From contig BCIO01000005.1 in assembly GCA_001599975.1 (NCBI GenBank), positions 1,426,001 through 1,490,000 of the forward strand: a stretch of 64,000 nt of DNA, written 5' to 3'. Below, one piece after another: positions 44,401 through 54,815 of the stretch. Source of the DNA: Cystobasidiopsis lactophilus (taxonomy: Eukaryota; Basidiomycota; Agaricostilbomycetes; Agaricostilbales; Chionosphaeraceae). A model generated the notes under the pieces. It worked only from the letters and a program-made list of their open reading frames with translations, ran no database searches and had not been told where the DNA came from. Made by a program: the position numbers and the translations under genes. Positions within the stretch are counted from its first letter, which is position 1. Every line of letters starts with the position of its first letter.

Positions 44401-44532
44401 CAGGCCCATCCTTGATAAAGCTTTGGCTCGAGAAGCAGCCGTAAGAACCGAGGTGCGCGGTCTGGCAGCCCCTGAGGAGGACGCCTCCTGCCCATCCGAT
44501 GTCACGTTGAAGCGGAAAACAGCCTCGTTCAT
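41492..44532 (-). CDS. MSH4: Meiotic MutS homologue MSH4
   Basis: With MSH5 it stabilises meiotic recombination intermediates and promotes crossovers. Start MNEAVFRFNVTSDGQEASSS. Conserved blocks: AAIIEGRGLNREVGLALMD, LVRNILDAKSRESLFGLYNA, GCTTPMGSRLLRATILQPST, the lever and clamp part (DAISSLDKGGLVAKNTRLYA), PALAIKAGRHPLMERF, the P-loop QTITGVNCSGKSTYIRQIAL, MGSYVPAEYVSVPIYDSVFS, RLSNDDIIEQGLSHFACEMR, and Walker B KPIIIVDELGRATSPLEGLG, then FFATHFLDLAKTL. The N-terminal mismatch-recognition domain of MutS is absent, as in all MSH4 proteins. At least seven exons; 3' introns near 41640-41690, 42125-42180, 42330-42350 and 42480-42530. Large plus-strand frames over it are shadows. Confidence 0.92.
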
Positions 44533-45053
44533 CGTCGTGTGGGCTGGTCGTCAATGTGTGTATGCGTGGATCAAAGGCTAAGCTTTCTGGATGGATTGGC
44601 GTTGATGCCTCGCCGGGGCGGATGAAGAGCAAGAGGTGACAGCTCAGGCTCGCCTCTGCATGAGCGCGTCTCAACAAATGGTTCCCGTGCAGATTCAGCC
44701 GCATTCACGGAACGGTGTATAGCATGCGTGATAACGTGAATTGCCAGTCCTACATGGAGGCACTAGAGGCGACAGAACAGAACGAGAGCCCAAATGCGCC
44801 ACCGGCGTGCGCAGTCTGCGATCCGCCCAACCCGGTACACCCATGCTCTTAGGAAACGACAAAGAAGGTCGCGTGTGAGTGAGTGCCAGGTCGAAGCTTG
44901 CGAGTCTGAAAGGCAGGTGGAAGTGGCGTGGGCGAGACAGACGAAGGAGCCAAAAGTCCCCAGCAGGTGTGGCCAAAATGCAAAGGATGAAAGCAGTGAT
45001 CGATAGCAAGGAAAAGACGACCAAAATATGACGAAGATGTAGACGAAAGTTGA
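44533..45053. other. Intergenic, MSH4 upstream region / 3' end of the unknown gene
   Basis: 521 bp. It contains the MSH4 promoter. No recognisable gene, RNA or repeat; short frames on both strands look like chance. Confidence 0.5.
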
Positions 45054-46212
45054 TTACAAGGGCGTGGTGGAAGCCTGGCTCTGGGAGCCCTCGGCGGCTG
45101 GAGCAGTGCTTACGGAGGACCGCTTCTTCCTTTTGCGCTTCTTCTTATGTGGTACTGCTGCAGTTGTCGACGCCGTCACTGGGTTCATGGAGGCGAGAAC
45201 AGAGTCGAGGAGCAAGAGTGGTGGGTCGTTTCGGCCCTTAGGTTGACCCGTCATAGGCATGTCATCTCCCGGATCATCATCGTTGCTGTATATTGGGGCG
45301 TAAGGAATCTGTCAGGATTAGAAACACACATCTCAGCGTTGTGCAGAGATTGAGGGGACGGCGACCACTGACCTTCGGCCGCTGTGGTGATCCTCTCCGA
45401 CTCGGCAGATCCTCCTCCTCTGAGAACTCCTCCTCATCGAACGAAGAGTGCATGCGCTCAATCTCCCCCTCTGCGTCCTCGTTCGATTGCGGCCCGTCCA
45501 GATAAACAGGCGAAATGGACTCCTCCCGGTTCCGCTTGAGCGAGCTTTTGCTGGGCGAGCTGGGCCCGATGCCGTTGGCTGCTATTGGTGCTTTTGATGT
45601 CGAGGCAAACGGGGGCGACGCCAAGCTGGTGGCGGTGGAAGCGACCGAGGGCGTCATCTCCTCCGTCGCTGAAATTAGAGCGGACGAGTCGGCAAGCAGC
45701 GGCCTCGCCTTGAACTTTGGCGCATGCTTGGGCAGCACGGCCTTCTTAGAGATGGCCCTGGACCGGGATTCGCCTTCGTCGTCCGAGTCCCCGTCCGATT
45801 CCACCTTCGCCGGGCGCTTGACGATTGAGGAGGGCCCTGCCGCCTCCGCTGCCTTCTTCTTGGCGGCCTCCTGCTGCAGCTGCGCCCCGAACTTGTCGTT
45901 CGACGTGGATGCCTCGGGGCCTTTAGGTGGCGCTGCGCCCAAACCCAACCTGCGCCCAGTCCTTCGCATTCAAAAATTTTGTTTTGGGCAAGACCTCGCG
46001 ACGCAGAGCATTCACCTCGGCAGGCGGGGCACTAGGCTTGGAGCTGGAGCAGAGCTGGTAGGGCCCTGGTAGTCGGCCGGTAGCCAGGATTGGACCAGCG
46101 CCAGGGCATTGGCGTATTCCGCGTCGAATAGAGCATGCAGCTTTACCGGGTCAAACTCGTTCGGCCGCTCCTCCTGCTCCTCTGGTGGCAGTTCAATTCG
46201 AGGCTGCTGCAT
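45054..46212 (-). CDS. Unrecognised acidic/basic low-complexity protein, probably nuclear
   Basis: Not recognised with confidence. MQQPRIELPPEEQEERPNEF opens exon 1, which contains FDAEYANALALVQSWLPADY. A GTGAAT intron leads to the compact motif RTGRRLGLGAAPPKGPEAST, the only sequence-specific block, reminiscent of small fungal proteins with an RLGLGA motif. The remainder is Ala/Ser/Glu-rich (KVESDGDSDDEGESRSRAIS, SFDEEEFSEEEDLPSRRG). After an intron near 45300-45370 come IPYAPIYSNDDDPGDDMPM and a Lys-rich tail PHKKKRKRKKRSSVSTAP that looks like a nuclear or nucleolar signal. Same strand as PPIL2, whose stop is 117 bp upstream of this start. Confidence 0.6.
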
Positions 46213-46328
46213 ATTCTCATGAGGGCCAGAGCGTGCGGAGATGTCTGAGAGAGACAAGCGGCCAAGTCGTTCACGGTACAAGATCAAGATAAACTACAGC
46301 GATCCCCTCTCATCGGGATCACGCATGA

Positions 46329-48289
46329 TCACCAGTTGCTAAAGTCCCCAAAGCCTCCTCCTTTCCGCTTCTTCTTGGGCCCGGCGTCCACGCCTGGATC
46401 CGCCACCTCCAAGGCCGATGCGGGAGCCGAACGTTTCGCAGCCGACGAACCCGCCGACGCGAGGTACTTGCCCACGCCTCCAAGGCCCTGGGTGCTGAGC
46501 CGCTCGTCCTCCTTGGCTTGGTCGAGCTGGGTGCCGAACCAGGTCGTCCGGTCTTTGTTCCGCTCCTCCTGCTTGCGCTTCCGCGTCGCCGCGTCCGAGG
46601 TGGCGTTGGCGTCCTTCTCCAGCTTCTTGGCCAGCTTGGCTTTGTAGTCGTCGAACGGGTTCTTGAAGACGTTGGCCTCGATGATTTGGATCGGCTTTAA
46701 AGGCTTGTTGGTCGCCGGCTGGACGTTGATCTGCTCGAACCGGTCCAGTACCTCCATCCCGCCCACGATCTTGCCAAAGACCGTGTGCTTGCCGTTGAGA
46801 TGCGGCGTGTCTCGGAAAGTGAGGAAGCTGTGGGCCCAAAACCGTGCAAAGTTAGCATGGTGCAGCCAACTGGAGGAGCCATTCAACCCACAATTGGCTG
46901 CCGTTCGAATTGACCCCCGAGTTGGCCATGGATAGAATGCCCCTCGCGTCGTGCTTCAAGGCGCCTCGCAAGCCATGCTCGTCCGCGAACGGCTTCCCCC
47001 ACATCGACTCGCCGCCCTTGCCCGTGCCCGTCGGGTCGCCGCCTTGGATCATGAAGCCCTGGATCAAGCGGTGGAAGATGGTGTTGTCGTATTTGCCCTC
47101 TTTCGCTAGCGTCAAAAAGTTATAGCAAGTCCTGGGAGCCTGAGGGCAGGAAATGGACGTTTATTTTGAACCTGGACGTGCAAATAAGGAGGAAGCTCCA
47201 ACCCACCTTATCACAGTGCAATTCCAAGTTGATGTCGCCATAATTGGTCTTAAGCTGGGCGTATCCTTTCTCCTTGATGGCGTCGTACATGAGCGCCTCT
47301 TCGTCATACAGCAGCCGCTCTGTCTTGAGCTGCAGCGGTGCGGACGTGGATGTCAATGAAGCGCCAGTGGAGCCGGTCGACAGTTTGGAAGCGTTCCAAG
47401 GGTCAGCTTTCGCCGCAGGGGCGGAAGTCGAAGAAGCGGCTTTGGAGGTGGATGCCACCGGTGCGGCTGAGGAGCCCTCGACCGCTTTAGGAGTAGTCTT
47501 GGCGGCGTGAATGGATTTGAGCAGCGAGCTGGCGCCGCCTGTCGCTTGGACATTGATGCCGGCGAGGGAGTCGGTGGAGTCAGACTCAAGAACCGGCTTG
47601 AGGTCTTCCCCTAGATGCTTGAACCGCTTCAAATCCCGCTGGTCTGGGTTATGTGGGTCTTGCAAGACGATGATGTCCTCTGTGCATCAAAGCCTCCTAC
47701 CACATCAGCGCCAGCATAAGCAATGATGTGGTGGCGGGCCGCCAACGCACCTCTCGTAAATGGCTCGTCTGTGAGCAGGTCCCTCCAGAATCCCGCCTTC
47801 ACATTCAACCTATCTACGCTGTCCTTGCTGAACACGTTGCCCGTCGGCTTGATGGCCACGATCGGCGTGTGATTGGTGAAGACCTTGAACGTCAATGGGT
47901 CCATGTACTCGTCTGTAAGACCCTCGCTCAAGATCAGTCTCCAGTAGCCATTGATGAAGGTAGTGAGAGCCCTGCGCACCTTGGTTGTTCTTGGCGAAAT
48001 TGAGCTTGACGAGGTCGCCTGCGGAAATCTTCTCGCCAGTGACGGGGTCGACGCCGTGCTTCTTAATGTATGGGATAACATTCATGAGGTCGTAGATGAT
48101 GCCCTCCTTGTTGCACACGCCAATCTCGAAGGGCTGGAGGCTGAGGGCGCAGTGCGAGAAGGGCAGGCTGGCAAAGTTGACCTGTCGCTTGGCCTTGAAG
48201 CCGGCGCTGGCAGCCGAGTGCTCGCCCCCGCCAAAGTGGCCAGCGTGCTCCGAGTGGGTGACATAGAGCTTGTCTGTCTTTTTGCCCAT
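46329..48289 (-). CDS. U-box cyclophilin, PPIL2/CYC60 type
   Basis: Spliceosome-associated peptidyl-prolyl isomerase with an N-terminal U-box. Start [20 protein letters not shown]. The U-box reads [40 protein letters not shown], then [20 protein letters not shown] after an intron. A low-complexity Ala/Ser/Thr linker separates it from the isomerase domain: [98 protein letters not shown] and [20 protein letters not shown]. The catalytic Arg (FHR) and the GSQ loop are present. The C-terminus is basic ([17 protein letters not shown]). Divergent from the JmjC-type gene, 75 bp between starts. Confidence 0.92.
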
Positions 48290-48364
48290 ATCTTTGTCGG
48301 CCGGGTGGGTGTGTGGGTGCAACAGATGTTTTTCGCATTCAACGAGATTTCCCTGTTCAAAATC

Positions 48365-49744
48365 ATGGTCAAACGCAAGCGCCAATCGCCCGTCCTCCAA
48401 GAGGCTGACAGCAACGTGGTGCTGGAGATCCCCGAGTCGCCAGAACAGCGGCCTACCAAGTTCATGAGCGTGTTCGGCTCGCCCACCTCGCTCGACTTGG
48501 AGCGCGTTGTTGATCCCGAGGTGCCCGTCTTCACGAAGGACGACATCCTCCCGCGCTTGCACAAGTTTCACGACTCGTATCCGACCAAGCAGAAGATCAT
48601 CAAGCTCTACGAGACCCTCTCCGCCCTGCCGCACGCTGAACTCGACTGCCTGTCTGAGAAATTTGGCGATCTCTACACCAAGGTACCCACCGTCATCAAC
48701 ATTGTCGAAGATGCGACCGCGCGCCAGGATGCTAAGCTGGTGGTCAAGAAGATGATGGCTTCCGGCGGCGCCGAGACGGAGGACGTGTCCGTCAAGCAGT
48801 TCCTCGAGGGCCAAAACCACGACGTCTGGATGAAGCGTCGGGACGCTGTCAAGTTTGCCTCGCTGGAGACCATAGGCCACGAGAACGGCTCGCTCAAAGT
48901 GTTGAAGGGGACGCAAGAGCTCGAGGACTTTCACATCAAGAACGGCTTGGTCGGGTGTCAGTGGCTTCGTCTCCCACGACGCGACTTTTCGCTGATCTCT
49001 TGCATTCAGGGCCCAAGCAATACTCCACCTATGCTTCTCCTGCTGGCGGCTTTACGTCGGAGCACATGGACAACGAGCTGTTGGGCTATGTCTTGCATCA
49101 GGCCTACGGCCACAAAATGTCCGTTGGAAACTTTGTCCCCTGTTCCTCGCAAGCTGACCTCATTGGGACACAGTTGGATTTCAGTGCCTGCTACTCCGCA
49201 CAACTATCGCTGCTATGTCGAATCGAAAGAGGAGGAGACGACCGACCAATACGTTGAGCGCTGGACCACATACGACGACCTGCACGTCACGCTCTTGAAA
49301 CCCGGCCACACCTACCTCATGCCTCCAGGTGAGCACTCTCTGTTTGGCACGCGGTCTTTTGGAGGGCTGATAAGGGCGCCCTAGGCACGCTGCACATGGT
49401 CATCTCCCTCGAAGACTCGGCCGTGTCCGGTTGGCCCGTCTACCGCCCAACGAAAGCCAGCCACAACAGAGATAAAGTGGACGAGCTCATGGATAGGCTC
49501 ACGGACGACGACTTGGACGACGAAGTCGAAAGGCGTAAGTCTTGCCTGAAACCTCAAAGAGCAGAGCGGCTCATCTCGCATTTTCTTCCACCCAGCGAAA
49601 TTGCTCAAGGCCACGGCCTGGCTGACGAAGCTCACCAAGCAAAGGAGCGTGAACGGCGACAAGGGCTACTTGGGCGAGGAGAGCGCTTACCAGCAGTGCG
49701 CCGAGCTGTTCGAAATGTTGGCGGAAAGGCTGAAGGACTCTTGA
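48365..49744 (+). CDS. JmjC-type (cupin-fold) protein
   Basis: Starts MVKRKRQSPVLQEADSNVVL. The N-terminal region is charged and helical (DDILPRLHKFHDSYPTKQKI). The jumonji-like core is SPAGGFTSEHMDNELLGYVL with an HxD (HMD), then a probable 5' GTCCGT intron joining GHK to IWISVPATPHNYRCYV, matching the HK-x-W block of JmjC enzymes. The distal part is LHVTLLKPGHTYLMPPG, an intron, then TLHMVISLEDSAVSGWPVY, with the expected second His. So the Fe(II)/2-oxoglutarate triad (His, Asp, His) seems intact. Final exon KLLKATAWLTKLTKQRSVNG to the stop. Substrate (histone or other protein) unknown. Several junctions were chosen to keep this motif order. Confidence 0.7.
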
Positions 49745-49958
49745 CCTTCTCTCGTTCTGTTTGAATTGCCACGTCCTGTACATGTTTTGCATCACGTCGA
49801 TGAGTCTCTTCAAAACTGCTGTGCGACTTTCATGGGGACGTCGGAGTCCGCGCGTGAATTGAGACCGCGGAGTCGATCCCGCGGGTTCACTGGTGTCGCT
49901 GGTCCGCCTGGCTTACAGAGTCTCTGTTGACCACGTTCTGCTGCATCAAACCTTCAGA

Positions 49959-51980
49959 ATGTCTAAAATCCCTGATCTCCTCGCTCAGCGGAGCACAGAA
50001 ATGGCCAGGTTCTTGGAGGCACCCAACAAGGTCGACTTCATTCGGCTCATGGACCAGTCTCCAACCTGGAATCGTTACTACTTGATAGCCGTATCCTTGC
50101 TTCTGAAAGACGATTTCGCTATCGACGACGTCTTGAACCTCTTGCACAAGCTGGACGCTGTTGCTCATGCCGCAGCTCAAAACCTGGGTCCAGCGCTTCA
50201 GAACACCGGCCTCTACTGCAACGAGGCAATGGTCAAGAAGTACATGCTGCCTGATGAGCAGAGTGGCGAACTGCGTGGCCTGGGCAGCGGTATCCTACCC
50301 GTAGTACCGGCCTCATCCGTCTACCTGTATCTCCCTTGCGTCGCAATCGACCGAAGAACCGAGATGATGCACTTGGCTCTTCATAGGCCTTTGCTCTTTG
50401 ACAAACTGCTAGAAGAGGCTTTCATAATTGGTGGTGCGTTCGTCAGAGCCACAGTACGTTTGGCTCCTTTTGGCCCGTTTCGTATCCAGGATCACGTCAA
50501 TGGGGAAAACAGAGGTTATCCACGTTCGGATCGTTGGCTTCGAAGGCAGCCAAGAATATCGCGAAGGTCAGATCTTTTCCCGTCCACAGGATGTGTTCGC
50601 GCTCATGCCTTGTGCAGATCATCAGCATTCGCCACCTCGACTTGGAGTTGGTTGTATTCCCGGTTGACGAGGCGACGAAGAAACGACAGTACAGTTTAAG
50701 GTTGTCCGACGTTGTAGATTTGAAGTCCGGCCACCAGCAGCTCAGGGAAGGCAAGACACTCCGTGAGCTGAAAGAAGCTATTGACTTGTGGGAAAAGGTC
50801 AAGCATAAGGTAAGCTGCAAGGCGAGTGACTACTGTGATAGGCTCATCACAGACCGTTTCAAGTTCGACATCTCGCTGGAAGGCCCTCTAGCCGAACTGA
50901 AAGCCCTACTGGAGAGCATCTGTGCAAAATCCCCTCACTCTGACCAGGAGAAAGCTATCACAGGCGTGGCTGTGAGATCTGATATTGTCAGTGATCGCCT
51001 GTGACCACCTGCATCTATCTATTGAATTTCTGACAACATGGCCAGGACTTCCAAAAGAACAAATGGAGCTTACTGGCCCGAGTACGCTTCTTAAACCTTT
51101 TAACGAGTCCTTCTCTTCACACTAATACCCGATTCAAAGACCTTGGAGTACTTCCACGAGCTGCGGGAGCTTCTTGGAGACGGTTTGGGCGCCTTGGTCT
51201 TTCTGGAAGGCAACATCGAAAGTGGCCGACAGGCTAAGCTGCAGCAAAAGCGACGAGATCAGGTGAAAGACAAGAGGAAAAAGGCCGAATCTGCAGGTGC
51301 TTTGGACGGCAAGGAAGTAGCCCGCCAACATCATGGATGGCTTTGTCTTGTCGAAGAAGAGCTTCAACAAGTCCACGAAAAGCTTCATGTGCGCGCATCC
51401 ACTCGTCGAGTTTAGTATTGTAGTAACAATTCAATCAGACGGATGAGGCTACCATTGAATATCCTGCTGTGGGTTGGACGAGTCCTTGGATGCCTTGACC
51501 AGGCTCAAAACGAGACCTCAGATTGTCAAACACCGCAACATGAACTTTACCGTGGAGAAGTTGGACGCAACCACTTTGGGGCCTGAAAAGCACCCGCGCT
51601 TCAAGGCCACAGCACAGCACAAAGTTGCGGACCTCGAAGCCACCATCAAAACTCTGCAGGAAGAAGAAGAGCAGAAGGTTTCTCTGTCACGAGCGCTAGC
51701 AGAGCGAAACCTCATCGTGAGCACGTTGCTTCAAAGAAAGGCGAACGGGCATAAGAGCACCAAGCAGGCCCGAGGATTCACCATAGAACAGGCGCGAGAC
51801 GCAACTAACCTCGGCAAAGAAATCAACGACAACACCAACATCATTTACCACCACGGAATGGTCTACAACATGGCAGACAATTCGCCAAGGGGCGGGGCGG
51901 ACAATCTCAGGGCTTCCCGCAAGAAATGGTTCTGGGAGCCTCTCGAGAATCCGGACCTGGTCAAGCTTTCTCTTGCCTAG
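49959..51980 (+). CDS. Unrecognised multi-exon protein
   Basis: Not recognised. ATG 49959 gives MSKIPDLLAQRSTEMARFLE, with DFIRLMDQSPTWNRYYLIAV and DLDALHKLDAVAHAAAQNL-like helices. An intron from GTACGT (about 50454) to AAAACAG keeps frame into LSTFGSLASKAAKNIAKVRS, QIISIRHLDLELVVFPVDEA and HQQLREGKTLRELKEAIDLW. A GTCAGT intron leads to DFQKNKWSLLAR and a GTACGC intron to TLEYFHELRELLGDGLGALV; a coiled coil (QKRRDQVKDKRKKAESAGAL) follows. The last exon (about 51480-51980) carries another coiled coil (TIKTLQEEEEQKVSLSRALA) and ends at 51980. The junction into this last exon is not resolved, so this could be two genes. The overall helical, charged character suggests a structural or regulatory protein. 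Confidence 0.45.
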
Positions 51981-52903
51981 CTTCTCCTTCAGGACTTATT
52001 TCTTTTTCTTGCTTTCAATACCTCATTGCCTTCATCCGTTCAAATTTTGCTCTGCGAGTCTGAGCGGCCCTTGGTGGCAAACGGAGTTTGCTCGCCCGAC
52101 CTTGTATTTTCGTTGGTCACCTTTGGAGCATAGCGACATATTCAAAAACCAAAGTTGAGAGGTTGAGAGCTGGTTGAGACGTCGAGAGGCGACCAAGATT
52201 GCAAAGGCGCCAGGCAGTGGTCGAGCGGGCCGACTTCAAATCTTCTTCAACCTCGGCTGCCACGCCCAAAGCTCCCTCGGTTCATATTAAATATTCACTG
52301 CTACCTGCCTCGTACTTCTGCGCCTTACGCCTAAATGCTTTACAGACCTCGTTGCCTTGAAGTTCGAGCGTCCGAATAAGTGTGAAAGAAAACGCACTTG
52401 CCAATCCGTGCAGCCCGTCTGCGGCCGGCCTGCCTGCCCAACGGCACATCTGATCTACTGTCTACTTCTGCATCACCTCGAAGGCCCTAACGCGTCGTCG
52501 AGCTGGGGGTGTGGAAATCACTTTACGCGCCGGGCCCGAGCTGCACCGGGCCCTGCGCCTGCCACGATCCCAGGTCGCGGTTATTACATGCGTCCTTACA
52601 ATGATTCGGTTGTGGGCGCCATCGGCTACAGCGGGCCTGCCTCGACACCCTCAGCAGAACGCGCTTCATTATTGGTTCGCGCCCCGTTTTGTCTCGGAGA
52701 GGAGGGGCTCGAAGCGTCAACGAATAGGAAAGAGAGGCTTGGCGCGTTCATTTGGCTACTCAGCGTGTTGCATTCCGTTCAAATGATTCAAAGCGACGAT
52801 CCTGGCCTTCGTTAGTGCACCTTGAAGGATCGGCAGGCGGCGGTGCTTCCCTTTGGCCTTTTATAGCGCCCCACGCTCTTTCATCTGCAACAGCGACAAC
52901 ACC
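51981..52903. other. Long intergenic stretch before the surface-protein pair
   Basis: 923 bp without a gene I can support. Plus-strand frames around 52357-52815 lack any homology or signal-peptide pattern. A TATA-like TTTATAG lies at about 52859-52866, some 40 bp before ATG 52904, and is the likely core promoter of the next gene. Confidence 0.5.
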
Positions 52904-54097
52904 ATGTCAAAGGTCCAATTGCTGCTGCTGAGCGCCATCACCTTGGCCAACATCAACCGAGCAAAGGCGGCGAGTTGCACATTGCCCGACCAGGCCTGGC
53001 TCTCGTATCCCTCGGGCCACACGCCGTGCGCAGTCTACGACACCATGGTCGCTCATTGCTCCAGCCCTGGTCTTTCAGACCTCGCTCCTGGCGCGGAGTA
53101 CCCGATCTTGGATGCCTCCACTGCCAACGACTGCACTTGCTCTGTAGCAGGCTATATGCTAATGGCGGCCTGCAGTTTGTCGGTTGTTCACTCTTACGTT
53201 CAGACCACCGGACACTGAAAGGCTAGATTAGCTGTCAAGGGCGTGGGTATCCCAGTGAGCCCGCACTCTTCAATCTTAAGTGTTCCGCTCACCCCCGTTT
53301 CGTCAGAGATTTCCCCCTACAAGGGTAACCTGTCAGTCTGCGCCATAAGCCCGTGAGTGCAGCTACTTTCACATGCGCAGCGAGCGAATCGACTAAAGGT
53401 GTCTCAGCGGCTCTGTCAACTCGACCTTTGGCGAGTACCAGCTTCCAGTTTTCAGCGAGAATCTGGAAGCAGTGAACGGATCGTCAGTCACATCTTAATC
53501 TCGTATCTCATACGGACGCCATCTCACAATGACAACAAGCGATCTGTTCTACCCTCACGAAGCCTATATTCTGGCAGTCGACGCCGGAGCTCCAACCTCG
53601 AATTCAAGTCTAGTAACTGATCCTGATGGAGCGAGCGGCGGAGGCTCAGGCGGCTCCAACGGAGGCGGCGTCTCAGGTGGTGGCAGCAGCAGTGGCGGTG
53701 GTTCTGGCGGCCTGAGCGGCGGGGTGATTGGCGGCATTGCCGTAGGATCAACCGCGTTTGTTGCTCTCTGCGGTGCCCTGGCTGCTTTTTTCAACTGGCT
53801 GGCCAAGAAAAACGATCGGTCATTTACTCGACAAGTAAAGTTGCGCCGTTTCTGCTCTCGCGGCCGCTCCTCATCTCTTGTTGAGCTTCGCAGGTCGGTG
53901 TCATGTTCTGCTGTGTTTCAGACCGCCGGTCCAGCAATGGCAACCTAAACAGCAACAACCAGAACAGCAACAACCTTAACAGTGGCAACCTGAACAGTGG
54001 CAACCTGAACAGTCGCATCCATTCGGTCTTAAATTCCCACAACATCATCAACAACAACTACTATCCTCCTGGCTCTAATGCAGCTCACAACGTCTAA
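52904..54097 (+). CDS. Cys-rich one-pass cell-surface protein, copy 1
   Basis: Signal peptide MSKVQLLLLSAITLANINRA. The ectodomain has the family pattern CTLPDQAWLSYPSG, PCAVYDTMVAHCSSPGLSDL, ASTANDCTCSVAGYMLMAAC, then after an intron CQGRGYP, ISPYKGNLSVCAISP, and SVNSTFGEYQLPVFSENLEA. Introns at conserved sites (GTCGGT, GTGAGC, GTGAGT, GTCAGT donors). A Gly/Ser-rich stalk (GSNGGGVSGGGSSSGGGSGG) precedes one TM (IGGIAVGSTAFVALCGALAA). An exon after GTAAAG encodes the juxtamembrane VGVMFCCVSDRR, and the cytoplasmic tail has Asn-rich repeats (NLNSGNLNSGNLNS). The pattern of N..C..C pairs with AAC and CQG is common in basidiomycete surface proteins of unknown function. Paralog of 54816-56086. 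Confidence 0.8.
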
Positions 54098-54815
54098 ATC
54101 GCCCGCCGGCCCCTTAAATATTCGCCATACTGTAACACTTGTCTCCAATTGACTCGCCGAGCTTCCTGTATAGGGTTTCAATCTTGCAACGCCGCCCGCC
54201 TCGTTGCGCCTTTTGAGTTTTCCATTGCTGATCTGTGGTCTTTGGCGAGTGTTTCCATGCATGTGATGACTAGCAGTCGTTTGACCCCTCTCGGTGGTCA
54301 TCCAACCGGATGCTTTGCTCCTTGACGCTGACGTTATGTTTCTTGCTTTCGTGGCAATAGCCTTACGAGTGAAACCATTCCGGGAAGGAGTGAAGCGAGG
54401 GAGCCACCATGAGTGGCTGGGCTCATGTGTGGCGGCGGGAAAGGCGAACGGAAGACCTTTCAATCTTCCCTCCCGGCTTCAATCCTTTAGTTACACGGTG
54501 CAATGTGTGTGTAACTGCTTACCTTTGCCTTGGTCGAAATTCGAATGCCTTTGGCCTGCCCTTTCTCACACCGTTACCGCGATTTACTTTGCCTCTCTCG
54601 GAGCTTGCCATTATTGGATCAATGCGGGCTCCTCTATTATAACAGCAGAGTGCTGTTCGCGTCGAGACTCGTTCGGAACCGCATCCAACTCGCCAACGCT
54701 ATTTCAAGCTCGCGGGCTTGGCGAAGATCGATCGCGCTGAATCTCGACCCAGGATCTGCAGGAACTGTCTTTCCTTTGGTTGGCTGGCTTCTCTTTCTAC
54801 AACAACGGTACGAGC
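54098..54815. other. Intergenic between the two surface-protein copies
   Basis: 718 bp with no supported gene. A weak TATA-like TATTATAA lies at about 54635-54642, 175 bp before the copy 2 start. Plus-strand frames here lack family similarity. Confidence 0.45.

Noticed and set aside
47951-49384. Single long plus-strand frame running into the JmjC-type gene from 47951
   Set aside because: The first ~400 nt are antisense to PPIL2; the JmjC-type start at 48365 is a better fit.
49850-49910. A GC-rich hairpin-like string with a GTCGATCCC core that looked like a tRNA T-arm
   Set aside because: No matching A-box, acceptor stem or anticodon arm could be built around it.
50430-50640. An apparent 25-nt intron or frameshift
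   Set aside because: Choosing the GTACGT donor near 50454 and the AAAACAG acceptor restores an uninterrupted frame.
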